From NCBI GenBank assembly GCA_034620365.1, contig JAQGEQ010000192.1, forward strand, positions 4,273,001 through 4,337,000: a stretch of DNA of 64,000 nucleotides, written 5' to 3'. Positions 35,517 to 47,978 of this stretch are shown one piece after another; within the stretch, counting starts at the first letter, position 1; the number at the start of each line of letters is the position of its first letter. Position numbers and translations under genes: made by a program. The notes beneath the pieces are model-generated. The model was given only the letters and a program-made list of their open reading frames with translations. It made no database searches and was not told the origin of the DNA. This DNA is from Pegea sp. RAD2-039 (Eukaryota; Chordata; Thaliacea; Salpida; Salpidae).

Positions 35517-38500
35517 ATGCATCACCCTTACTCAAATATGTTTAATAAAATTTCCTCTGATCATATAAATCATTCTCGGTCCAATCATAACAGCATTCCA
35601 CCAGCTGGAATAGCCCACAACTATGTCCCTCATGTTTATACTCATCCTCAAGTTTGCTACCAGCCCAACCTCTACCCACAGAGACGGCCAAACCCTGGAT
35701 ATCCAAGTCATCGTGGTATTTCGCTTCTGCGAGATATTGATATTGCTGGTGAGAGAGATAAGGATTATTCCTTGATGCCAACTTCATCTTTGCCTTCTTC
35801 AGGAGGTTTGTTAGAAAACTTTTTCATACTTTTGATTGTATGTATCTAGCAATTTGATAAAAATATGAAATGTGATACCAACGACACTTGTTGATGGTTA
35901 TTACTTGATTTGTAGCAACGTATCATTTGCTTGTGTGACAGTAATTTGGCTCTAATCCCATTTCAAGTGAAAAATTTGCTAAAAAACCAGTTGGGTTAAT
36001 TCAGCATCCTAATCTAAAAATTTCTCTATCAACGAAATTAATCCAAGAAAACTTATTTGATAAATCCACCAAATACTTAGTCGGTCTTAACTATGAAGGC
36101 TTGTTGCTAGCAGCAAAGCACCTAAGAAAATAGCAGCTGCTCAAATAAGTTAACTAATTCATTTTGACAATCTTTCAGGCAAATTACCTCAACCCTTCAA
36201 CTTGTCTTCCAAAAATTTAAATCTCTCGTCTTCACCTCATAATTTATCGATGGAAAGAAACCCGATGATGTATAATAAGTTTCAACATTCGACTTATCCA
36301 CCTCAACTTCAATCGATAAATGTCAAAATGGTCAGTAATAATCAACTGCATCTATAGTAACTATCTAGATGATTAGTTTTGTTCGCTGTTATCTACTACA
36401 TGTGCTTAGTACCCGCAGAAGCTTGTAAACAAGAAAGTATTTATGAAGTTAATTACAGGATAATCGTGGAGTTAGTTCACCAGGTTCAGCAACTTCACCA
36501 CAGCTTAGCTCTCATAACCTTCATCTTGTTGGTGCTCCCATCAAAAAGGTCACTTCCATCTTTTATCTGATTAATTTTTTTGTTATCTTCTAACATTCAT
36601 CAAACTTCCCTTTTACAAAATTCTGCTTCAATTACTGAGAATTTTTTCATCTCATATCAAAGTCCAACTTTTACAGGAACAGTTCAATTTAATCCATCCT
36701 GAAGTTATGAACAAATTTGCTCCTTTGCATACTTCTTATCATCCTCAATCTTTACAAGACTCTTCATCTAGCAGACATGGAAGTCTAATCCCAATCTCTG
36801 TTGGTTTGTATCACATTTTTTCAATCGCTAAAATTTAGACAGTAGAATTTTGATTGTGAAATTTTCTTGAAATTATTTTAAATGCTGTTAGTTCAAATGT
36901 GTTCGTCTCACTAGCTCCTCAACATTAATCAACATCATTATTCCGTTTGATAGTCGAGATTTCTGAGGAGTTGTCTGTTTAGATGCAACAAAAATAAATG
37001 CTGCGTTGATTTAAAAAAACCTTTTTTGTAGCTGCTATCAGCACTGATGAACTTGTTGATGATCAATCAGTTGATTCACAAGAACATAAAATGAAGGAGG
37101 ATTTGCTGAGTAACATGTTGAGGGTGGACAATAAGATCTCTGAGGTCAGAGGTCATCATCTGTTAGTAATTTGGCAACAAACTTTTGTCTGTAGGCTCAA
37201 AAAGAGATTAAATCTTTGGAAGAGAAGAAAGAAGTTTTAGAAGCTACTAAGAACAAGTTGGATGACACACCAGAGAAGATGACTCAAGAAGTCAAAGAAA
37301 ACGCTTTTCGAAGCAATGTCGAGCCGAAACATCGTGACTTGTGGCAAGTGATTTACGCTGAGAACCGAGTAAGCCCCCTTCCCCCACCTTCTCTTCTTTT
37401 TCAAGAAATTTTCTTGTAGAAAAAAGCAGAAAAGACGAGCTTAATGTTGGAAAATTTGGGTCCCCGATATGACATACCTCTTTATAATCAACCATGTGAC
37501 ACCCAAGTGTACCATGCCAACATCAAAACGTACTCTTTATCATCTACAAAATATCTTCATCTGATCACTACTGAATTTCAGAAATGAGATAATGGCTCCA
37601 AGATTGATAAAACATTTCCAAAAACGTAAAAAACTTCAAAAACTTCGCGAGCAGTATATGGCTGCTTCTTACAGCGATAAGTACGAAAACTGGCATAAAA
37701 ATATCGAAGAAATCGACAATTGTCCCAAGCAAAAGTAATAACAGTCCCACCAATGGTCAACATCACCAACTAAGTAATTGTTGCAGGGCAAAGGATGCAA
37801 AAGCTCGTGAGATGTTCGAAAAAGTCTTTCCTGATATCAGGAAGCAACGTGTTCAGCAAGAAAGAACTGACCGAGCTGGTACTAGAGGTGATACATGTCG
37901 GAGTGAGGCGGAGTTTGCTGAGATTGTTGTTGGTTTGACGGAGCAGGTGAGATTGAAAATGTTCTCCTCTAAATAACAAGCCAAGCTTCCAAAACTTCTT
38001 TCAAAATTAAATCTTCTTCTTGATGCTTAGTGCTTCTATCAAACGCATACTTTTGTGGCATTCATATTAGAAATTGTAATTTCAGGAAAATCAACTACAT
38101 GGCCTTCGTCAGCTCGCAGTCGTACCTCCAATGTTGTTGGATGATGAAGAGAGGAAGATTCAGTTCTACAACAACAATGGTCTTATTCGAGAACCCTTCA
38201 AAGTGTTCAAAGTAATTTTCTTTTTTTATTCAAACCTTCATTGAGATGGTTTGTTTCTTGTAGGAAAGTATGAATTTAGACTCGTGGTGTGAACAAGAAA
38301 AAAGTATTTTTATGGAGAAGTTCATACAGCATTCAAAGAAATTCCATTTAATTGCGGCTAGTATCGAAAAAAAGGTTTCAGAGTTGGTTATTTGTAAACA
38401 TCACTAATTGTTGTTGTATTGTCTAGAGTGTTTCTGATTGTATCTTGTACTATTACTTAACGAAGAAAACACATTCTTACAAGTCGCTAGCTCGCAAGCA

Positions 38501-41500
38501 CTCTTTGAAACCTCGCAAACCAAGACCTGGTCGATCTAACAATGTAAGACACACATGAGATGATGCAAGTTTTCAGTTTGTTGTCTTAGGTTGCAGTTAC
38601 AAATGTTCAAGAACAGAATTCAGTTAAAGATGTTTCAATAAAAAGGTAGAAAATTATTAGACTTCTGAACTTTTGATTTATACTTTTATTGAAGTGACAA
38701 AGTTGATATTGAAAAGAAGAATGAGGTGGAAGAGAAGAGGATAGACCGCCCCCCTTCGCCCAGAATGACCAGTGGGTTTCCTTCAACTTATTTTATATCA
38801 TCAATTATTCTTTTATAATTACTCAGGGGCCAGAACACAGACATTAAATTGGAAAGAAGACGAAATTGTAATCGTCAAGGAAGGTAAGTGTTTGTCCCAA
38901 GCAGCTACTTCAAATCTTCTCAACTTTCTTTTCAATTTGTTTATTTAAATAATCATTTGCCGATTTAATCTTGTCGTTGAGACTGTGATCTATCAATGAA
39001 CGAAACAATCCTTCAGAGAGTTAATTACTCTTCTAAGATTTCGAAATATATCTTCGAATTTCTACTTGAAAATATTCCTTGAAGGTTTTGGTAAGCATGG
39101 TAAAGATTTTCTCACAATCTCCCGGATGTTACCTGATAAGAGTGAGCAATCAGTTCGCAATTTCTTCAACAATTACAAGAAGAAGTATGGATTGGAACAA
39201 TTGGTAGAGAGCAAGAAAAGAAAAGTGAGTGACGTCATCATCGACATCAGCTTCTTACAAGTCTGCTGACCTTATTTATAGGGTAATGAGTCTAGGAGAC
39301 AAGCTAGGCGAGGACAATCGCCTGACATGTCATCGGCATCATCAAATTGTTCAACTAACACCATATCGAGCTCATGTGGAGTTTCTAGTGATGCTGTTGG
39401 CATCTCACAGTCAGTTGCTGATGAAAAAACTTCATCAAAAAAAGACAAAACCGAAGAAGCGACCAAAAAAGTCCCATCAACTTCATCTAGGGATTTTTTT
39501 GACAAAACTTTGATTTTAGGGTAGCGAAAGTCGAAACTCTACGAAGAAAGATGAAATGAATGATGTGGTTTTAAAATCAATTTCAACTTCACATATTCGA
39601 ACAAGACGCAAAGCTGCTGCAATAGCTGCTGCTGCAACCTCCCTAGAAGCTGCTGCTGCCGGTAAACTCGTCGATTTTTCATCATTTATTTATTTGAATG
39701 TTCAGCAGATTCTACAGTCATCGTTGGACAAAAAAGGTCGTTTTCAAAGCATTTAAGTTCTGAGCCAGTTGATAAAAAAGTCAAGGTGGTTGTTGATGTC
39801 GGAATTTGTAGTTAAAATTAATTTGAAATTGTTTAAATAGAAAACTGAAACGAAAAAGTCGAAATATCACAAAAGTAGTGATAAGGAAAGTTGTCAAGTG
39901 GTTGAGGAAGTATGTTTACTGATGTTCCTCGTTGATTTCTCATTTTCGTGATTTTTTTCTCAGATAAAACTTGGAAGAAATGAAAAGAAATTGGAAACGC
40001 AAACAGTTGGTGAGAAAGGTTCGTATTTGTCACCATCTTCTTCTTGTGATGAACAACTTCCAGTAGATAAAAGCTCAAAGCGAATCGGATCAAAAGTTAA
40101 AAATGAAGTTGCTGCTACTCATGAAGCTTTTACCGGTCTGACCACAAAGACTATTTCGACCAAATCAAACCCTTCAGACACAAAAGTAGACAGCGAGAAG
40201 CAGACGACAGCTCCTGAAGCTTCTCAGGTTCAAACATCTAATTAACCAATCAGCAGCTTCATGTAACTCTTATAAAGGCCATCAAATCATTTGAAGAATG
40301 TCAGCGAAGCACAACTGACTCACCATACGCGTTTGATGACGATGCAAATGATGTCACCACCCGAATACGACTAGAACCTCTTCGAAATCCTACATCAACC
40401 AGACCTACATCTACTGAAAGTAAGATACAAAGACATCATCTTCAAATCATCAACTTTTATTCAATTCAGCTGCTGTTGAAGTTGATGATCTGACAACTCC
40501 ATCAACTGATCCTCAACCAGCCCCTGAAGTTGGACCAGCCCCTGAAGTCGGACCAGCCCCTGAAGTCGGACCAAGCCTCGAAGTCGAACCAAGCTCTGAA
40601 GTCGGACCAGCCCATGAAGTCGGACCTGCCCTTGAAGTCAAACCAAGTCTCGAAGCTGGACCAGCCCCTGAAGTGGAACCAATCCTCAAAGTTAGACCAG
40701 CCCTTAAAGTGGAACCAACTCTCAAAGTGGAACCTCCCAAGGACCGCCCCCATTCACTTCCATCTGTATCTGTCCCACCTCCAGCAGTGACGTCATCGAC
40801 TTTCAACAAGCCTTCGATAACGATTGGTTGGTGACGTCACAACTCGAGTCACGTGGTTTAATTAGCATATTCGCAGATATTACTCGACCCAATTCAACTC
40901 CTAGTTTGATAGCTGAAAATATGAGGAGCTTTAAAGAAAGCACAAAGGAGAAACCAGTACAAGGTACAAGTGGTCCACAAAAGCCACATGAAATTGGACC
41001 ACATGTGTACACAGATGTCATAAAAAATGATGATATTGTGGACCTAACTACTGACAACTGTGTATTGGACCTAAAATCACGAACTGATCCTAATGAGAAG
41101 GAACTGATGACGATGAGGACCTCCGGAGCAACACCGATCCCAGTCAACTCGCTCCGATTCACCATCACCAAGTAACTCACCAAACCTACTTCGTGTTTAT
41201 TTTCATTCTTCTCTTTACAGAGAGTCAACTCCTCCAACTTGCAGTAATCCCACTTATGTAAGTCTTCATCTTTTCAATTCTTCTTTACATCACTTCTTCT
41301 CAAAGCTGATGACGTCATCACCTCTCGATCTGCATCAGAGTCCGCGACCTTTCTTCGAAGCACCTCCACTCTTTGATCTAGCAACTGCAACTGCTTTCGA
41401 GTTTGCCAAAGTTTGTTCACCAAGAGGTGGTCCGGCGATCCGTGCGCCCACCACCACTACCTCAGTCGGGTCGGATCTTCATCGCTTCGAAATCAATCGC

Positions 41501-44500
41501 ATCGAAGTACCGTCATCGGGAGTAAGTGAAATGTATCCGGTGAAAATGGAGGAGCCCTCTCCGGAACCTACGCCCTCATCTGTCGCCAAATTACTCCCTG
41601 AAGGATTTGCATCCATCATCAGCGGAACTCCGATCCGACAGCGTAGTCCCTGCTCGCCCCCACCTCCTCGTATGACGTCACAAGCGCGTGCTTCTCTGCC
41701 AATCTCTCCACTGCGCGCAGTCAAGCGGAACGTCGCATCACCACACGATTCCTACCACCAGATCTCGCCATCTGCATCTTTTGTACCTCCGGGACTTGAT
41801 CTGGCTCTCAAAGAAGGTGATTCACCCATCACATCTGATCGCATGTCTGATTATGACGTCATAGAGATCAAGCGACCGTCGACTGCAAGTGCTGACCGCC
41901 AGTCACCAATGCACAACCGATCGAGGAGCTCAAAGTCGCCCCACAAACCCGACCCACATCTTTTGAACGACCAACCTGTCACTGGTCAGTGTCCACGTGT
42001 CCCAATTATGACGTCATCATCTGTATCAACAGCTTCACTTCCGATCACGATGCTGTACCCATCCCTGCCACTCGGTCCACACTTTGGACCCACTGGCAGC
42101 AAGTTGGACAGTGGACGTTTTTCGTTGTGGCGCGAGTACACGAACCAAGCTTACCCGCCCGCACTCATACCAGGAATTCCACCGCGCCCTGTACGCCCCT
42201 TTGTGACGTCATCAGCGTCCGTGGACCCGCTTGATAGCTCACGTCACAATGTACTGACCCAGGACTACGCTACAGCTCAGTTGATGCACAAACATCAGAT
42301 TGCGCTGGCAGGTAGTTGCCCTGTTTCTACACGCCCCATCTCTCACCTTCTCGCGTATGATGCTTGTTTAGCATCACGAAACGCGTACCCACCGATGACG
42401 ATGGCAATTCAGGACGCAGTCTTCAATCCACCTCCAGTTGGTTTACTTGCTCTTAATCCACTCGCTTCGAGATCTTCACTTTCAACTGCATCGCCTCCAG
42501 GTTTGCCTCTTCATCCTGATCTTCCTCTTCATCCTGATCTTTCTTTCACAGCAATCAGCTCCGTGTTAGACCGGATGACATACGCTCCTTCACCTTCAAT
42601 CACTACATCCTCCATCAGAGTCTCGCGTTCCCCACCTACTTCATCATCTCCCAAAATTAATCCTTCTTCTCCAGTATCTCAAAACCGACCTCGCTTCCCA
42701 CCTCCAGTTCCATCCTATCTTTCAAAGACTCCTGAATCTTCTCTGCATCTTTCCCCGTCTCAAATTCGAGCTGCTAGTCCTCATCTACATCCACCTACAT
42801 CTGATGTTCTATCTCGTCCCAACTCGAATGAACCGAAGCCAAGCCATCCACGCAGCTTTTCACCGCGGAACATCTACTACCAGTCCATGACAGACAGACA
42901 TGATAGCCCAGAACCCTACCACCGGTCTTATACTCACTCAACCATGTCTAGGTCACCTTATCTGCCCACCACTAGTAGCAGTAGTGAGCAGAAACGTAAA
43001 GACCATCACCAACGAGCGTCTCTTTCAGCCAATTCATCGAAGTTAGTTCAATCTTATTTACTTCTGCTTGATCTTTAACTTCTTCATCTTTTCAGAATCC
43101 CTACTCATCAAAATTCTCCGTCCAGAGATTATCCGGTTACACCTAATATGCGCGAAGGTCACGAACAGGTTTGTCATCATCCGTGTCTCGCCAAAATATA
43201 TCAATTTAATTTTGCAATCCAAGTTCATGTAGGACACATAGATTTTTAACATTTAGTAAAGTGTAGGCTCCTCAAACTCCATCTTCTTCTCATCTTCTTC
43301 TCTATTTGCTTTTAGGTGAATAGCACAACTGCAAAAGATCTCAAAGTAAAAGGCAAAACAACTCTAACTCCTCATAGCTTCATCAGTGCCATAATTGATC
43401 ATAACATTCGTCGTTATAGCGAATACAGTGAAGAAAAAGTAAGTTTTTGTAGATCGACTTGTTTAGTTGATAAGTTTGTAAAAAATTCAAATCTTCATTT
43501 GGTTTTGTCAAAATCTGATTTAATTCTGAATTTTGAAAATCTTATTTTGACAAATTCGATATTTTCACTTTTATATGCGACTTTACTAGCTTCGCTATCG
43601 ACGATATTTGTAGTTTGAGTGCTGATAGTAGAATCCTCATTCCTTCTTCTAACTTTTTTTAGACGTATCGTCATGCTCGCGATTCGATGAAGCGACAAGA
43701 ATCGAACCGAGCGAGTCCCACTCAACAAGCTCGAAATGTTGAGAAGACGTCACCACCAACATGTAGTTTACCTTACAAGCTAGTCACCTTACATCAACCT
43801 TTCCTACCAACTAACGTTCAAACCACCTCGACTCGCAACTCTTCAGACATGCAGCAACTTGGCATCATCAACTCCTTATACAGGTCTTGATGATCTTCTC
43901 ATTCACTTCTATTCACTCTCTTGTTATCTTCAGACCCGAATTCAAAGGAATCAATTTATCAAATGAGAAGAAGAATGTTCAGGATGACAATCGAGTTAGT
44001 TGTCTCTGCTTTCGATCTTCCACATCTTCCTTGCTCTTTCTTTTAATCCTGATATTTGATTTTTTAAGAAGCAGCAGTATCGCAGTCCGCATCTTCCAGA
44101 AGAATCCAACATTGATGACGTCATCGAACAGCAGTTTCAGAAAACGCGAATTAGAGGTCTACAACATCCAGATACTCGATCACGTGACTAACTGATCTTG
44201 TAGGTATGAGCAAGTTTCCTCCTCATCTTCCACTTCCTGCTCATCTACTTCATCCTGCAACATCAATGAACAACCCCACATTGGATTATATCATCCGGAA
44301 CGCTCTGATGCAAGATGTTCCGATGTGTGGGACTGTCGTCGTTCCACACTTCAATGTTGACGATCAACAATCCGCTAAACGTGTGTAAGTATCATCAAAT
44401 GCTCACTACCGCCACCCAGTGACCAGCTGAGTATTGTAGTCGAAGTCCAGTTGCAAATCAAGCCGGGAATACTTCGGCATCGAACTCCTCACGTCACAAC

Positions 44501-45020
44501 TCACGATCTAGTGACACTCCTTCACCAGCTTCGATGAAATACAAACATGGAAGTGAAACATCATCACATTACGGTATCTTCTTGATCTTATTTCCTCTTC
44601 GTGATTAAATCTTCTTTTTTAGGATCTAATCCCAACATCAGTAGTAACAATCCTCTTTCAAATCCACCAATTCAATTATTTAGTGCGTTGAGATTTCGAA
44701 CTCAGGAACCAAACAACCTTCCACAACAGGTCCTCTCACAAACCCACTTCATAACCTCACTAACTGCTTTCTACTTTTCAGGCTGCTACTGCTACTACTG
44801 GTTTAAATATGACAAGTAGAAGTTCAGGTGATTACTATTTCATCTCTTTCTATCAAAATCAACATATTTTTTTATAGTTGTGAACCCTTCTCAACAATCT
44901 ACCTCTCGAAGAGTGAACTCACCCTCAACGCCCTACCGGCGAGTGCCCCAAAGGACACTTAATCAACCTCAACCTACAAATGAGCTCAATTATGAACCAA
45001 TCAGTGATGATGAAGATTAA
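35517..45020 (+). CDS. NCOR: Nuclear receptor corepressor (NCoR/SMRT homologue), about 36 exons, complete
   Basis: Nuclear scaffold that links unliganded nuclear receptors to HDAC3. Reconstructed protein is about 2,250 residues, near the vertebrate NCoR length. In order: low-complexity N-terminus; a coiled coil (37195-37300 region); the conserved block AENRKKAEKTSLMLENLGPR with PLYNQPCDTQVYHANIKT; the deacetylase-activating SANT1 (38264-38525) with LYYYLTKK, whose Tyr-Tyr and Lys-Lys contact inositol phosphate in the SMRT-HDAC3 structure; SANT2 (38827-38883 and 39085-39224, LNWKEDEI then GFGKHGKDF); an Ala-rich RTRRKAAAIAAAA motif; a long Pro/Ser-rich exon (about 41301-43040); and C-terminal CoRNR-type receptor boxes ISAII (43382-43396) and LDYIIRNAL (44281-44307). 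It ends in NYEPISDDED, like the vertebrate C-terminus. Introns are mostly about 35-200 nt. One exon holds a 12-unit hexapeptide repeat. The exact first exon and two very short introns are inferred. Confidence 0.92.
39230..44123. repeat. Nine dispersed TGACGTCA octamers in the corepressor gene
   Basis: Perfect palindromic TGACGTCA (CRE/ATF-like) occurs at 39230, 40788, 40832, 41310, 41673, 41854, 42009, 42204 and 44116. Two lie in introns (39230 and 40832). The exonic copies fall in different codon phases (MTS, VTS, YDV, DDV), so protein sequence alone does not force them. Confidence 0.8.
40518..40733 (+). repeat. 18-nt coding minisatellite (12 units) in the corepressor
   Basis: Twelve head-to-tail 18-nt units with consensus cagcccctgaagtcggac encode a P-A-P-E-V-G-type hexapeptide. 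Early units are nearly identical; later ones diverge (K for E, E for G). All six frames stay largely open across it, which explains the overlapping frames on both strands. It lies between SANT2 and the receptor-interaction region. Confidence 0.9.
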
Positions 45021-45263
45021 CTTCAACATTTTCAAACTTTAATCTAGTGTACTGTTGTTGTTGTTGTATTTTTTATTGGCTACTTTAAACGATCGTTAAA
45101 TATTCATGTTGGTCGTGCTATTGTACTTTTGTTTCTTGCTCGTTGTATTCATTTGATTTCCTCAAGTAGCTTTTGCGATGACGAGATATCGCGCTTTCAC
45201 GTGACATCTGCATCCGCCGTCTTGCTTCCCTATACTCATCTGCAAGCACCTTGTGTTAGTGTG

Positions 45264-47978
45264 CTAGTTATTTATGTAAGGAGTTGTCGTACCTATAACA
45301 GTTGTAGTGATATCACTTCGTGAATTTTGTAGAGCGATCATTTGACGCCTCTTCGATGTTTTTGAAGAAGAGTTCGTTTTGAAGTCATTACAGTGATGAA
45401 TAATATTCAAGTTAATTGTCACTGATCCTGAACTTTCGCATCTCATAAAGTACTTGTTCATTTTACGCTTCTGCAAAGACTCAGCGTATCACGTGACATT
45501 TTCATTGAGTAAATATCCACCTGATTTCCACCTCCAACATAAGTAACATCATCTAGTTGAGGACTACATCCTATAAAGAGTCGATTCATCTTCGAAAGTA
45601 TTGAATCGTACCCTCCACCACCAATAGGTCGCCAACACTTGATAAGTATCGTATGTTTTCCAGGTACTGATGGTATATTCATGTAACCATATCCTTCGCT
45701 TCTCATCTTACCCCAAATGTTGCTCGCAAGCACATGGACATATATCTTCGGCCAACTTTCTTTCATCTCATCATCACCTGTATATTTTTTATTGTCAAAT
45801 AAAAATTAGTCGTTTTAGTCGTCAACTTTTACTTCGATGATTAGTTTGAAAGAGTTCGTAGCTAAACGGTTGGCAGAAGTAAGCTGTATCAGTCCAATTG
45901 ATCTGTTTAGTTCGACAGCTTGCTGTGCATCCAGAAAGTATCTGATCTGAAAATGATAGAGAAGTTAATTGAGAAAAAGATGAAGTAATTACAAACCGTT
46001 GCCGACTTTCCAATCTTTAGGTACATCAACAAAGTATTCAACATGTAAATTATCATATTCAAAGTCTTCTGCTTTCACGACTTCACCGTGGACAACGACT
46101 CGAAGCAAACCATCTTCCAACCCCTCGAAATCCTCACCAACTATATTGGTAATTCGGGCTTGCTGCTTCTTGTACAACTGTAGACCACAAGTGTTGGTAA
46201 CGATCAGCAACTAGTAAGCTTCTACTTTTGCTTGAGCTTTCTTCTCTTTTTTAGCTTCTGATTTTCCAATTTTATTGGAGCTGTGTAAGACTTGATAATT
46301 CCACACAATCCGGCTGTTGCTCGCCTTTGGGACTCTGCAAACAGATACAAGTGGAGAAGATACAAGTGGGTTCGTTTGCTTACCTGTAGAAAAGTGATGA
46401 CTTAGAGAAATCAGGACTAACTTTAATCACGAAATTATCATGAAATTCCACTTTGACAAGTTGTTGTTCAAACTGGTCGTCTGTGGAGCTGTAAAAACAT
46501 CTTCATTTGAAAGATCATGTGACTAAATACTTACATTCCTTCAGGTGACAAATCAGCCATGATAAGAAACGTTTGAACTGGTGTGTCAATCACGTGATGA
46601 ACAGCTTTAAATTCTTCGGTCGGTTCTACTACTAAACTAACACCTTTCAATTGTTTTCCTCTAAAAATATTCAACAGAAATTATTTAAAACTCCCAATCA
46701 GTGTGGCTGGTGACTTGTTCATTTTCCAAGAAGGCACAGATGACTCAGTAAATCTTCTACGACGTATTCCATTCATCTTTAAAGCAAGATGAGACGGAGA
46801 ATTTGATTTGTTGGTAGTTAGTGGGACGTATTCTTCATTTACTGGAGCAAATCGATCAAAATCCAAATAAGTGAATAAACGTCTGTTCGATTTATTTTCG
46901 CTTTCCTATTCAAATAAAATTTGCAAAAATTTTCTGAAATCTTATATTTTGGTCTCTAGGAGTTTTTACAGTTTCAGGGACCAAATAGACCCAACTAAAT
47001 TTTTGAGTAACCCTTTTTTGCTATATGTAGCAAAAATGTAGAAAGTTGGTATTACAAATCAAATTGTAACAACTTATGGAGCAACTTTTGCAAATATAAA
47101 TTTTAGGTATTTGTATTTTTAAAAGAACACTACCAGTTGCTTTAGGATTGTTTTAAAACTTGTAAAGCTAAATTAGGTCTTTTAATTAGTCGATCAATAA
47201 TTGCTTTCATTCCAGAATGCTTTATAGGATGAAAAATAAAAGATTTTTCAGGTAAAACATTTTGTAGTATTAATTATAAGATCAAAGAGTATCAAGTAAA
47301 TTACAACTTTGGTACTTGTAAAGTTGAGTGAAAATTTGAACACATGATGTAATAAAAAGTCAATTTAGCATTTTGATTTATCAAAATTCTGTTTTTTTTT
47401 TCTTCGATGGTAGTATCTACTTCTCAAAATATCAACTTACAATGATTTTTTTGACTTCAGCATGGTATTGAAAATCTTGAACAGTTGTACAATTTATTTC
47501 TTCTTTATAGAAATCAATTTCTCTCTAAATAGTATTTTGATTAAAATAACAATAAAATTGAAGAATTGAGAAGAACTAACTTTAGAAAATAGTTTTTGAC
47601 CCCATTTTATTACTAACTCTTCAGATTCATAAATCTGTTGGCCAAATTTGTTCAAATTGCTATTATTATCAACTACTTCATCATTATCATTCAAAACATT
47701 AGTAGTTGAAAGGTAGCCTGTTGTACTTGTACTTAATTTCTCAAGAAGTATTCTAAAAGTAAATTTGAATTTAAGTTCGAAAAATTCTAAAAGCTGTGAG
47801 AAAAAAAAAACTTTACAATTTTGAGGTTGCTTTTTAGGGGATACATTATTAGAGTGCTCATCATAAAATTAAATGCTAAGTAAAAAAAAAGTTAAAAATA
47901 CCTAAATTTTAGATTTTTTAATGGGTCTTTCGACTTGTAAGTCCCTGTGCCCATATCTCGTTCGAAATTTACTTCCAT
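45264..47978 (-). CDS. MKS1: Meckel syndrome type 1 protein (B9-domain transition-zone protein)
   Basis: Component of the ciliary transition-zone MKS complex. Read on the minus strand, the exons join in phase from ATG at 47978 to TAG at 45264, giving about 550 residues, near the human length. Matching segments in order: MEVNFERDMGTGTYKSKDP with LKNLKFR; ESEELVIKWGQKLFSK; REIDFYKEEINC; RRLFTYLDFDRF; a basic NGIRRRRF segment; VVEPTEEFKAVHHVIDTP; VKVSPDFSKSSLFYR-type block; then the B9 domain (VVVHGEVVKAEDFEYDNLHV, WRPIGGGG, NRLFIGCSPQLDDVTYVGGG, SSGSVTINLNIIHHC). Introns are short, about 33-100 nt within much of the gene; 46659-46691 is 33 nt. It is tail-to-tail with the corepressor, the stops being 243 nt apart. 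The C-terminal tail after B9 is Ser/Thr-rich and short. Confidence 0.9.

Noticed and set aside
40502..40809. Minus-strand and alternative plus-strand frames over the hexapeptide repeat
   Set aside because: A repeat unit of 18 nt without stops keeps all six frames open; the corepressor frame is fixed by its flanking exons.
45989..46214. Plus-strand frame opposite MKS1 exons
   Set aside because: Antisense to the B9-domain exon, which has clear family conservation.
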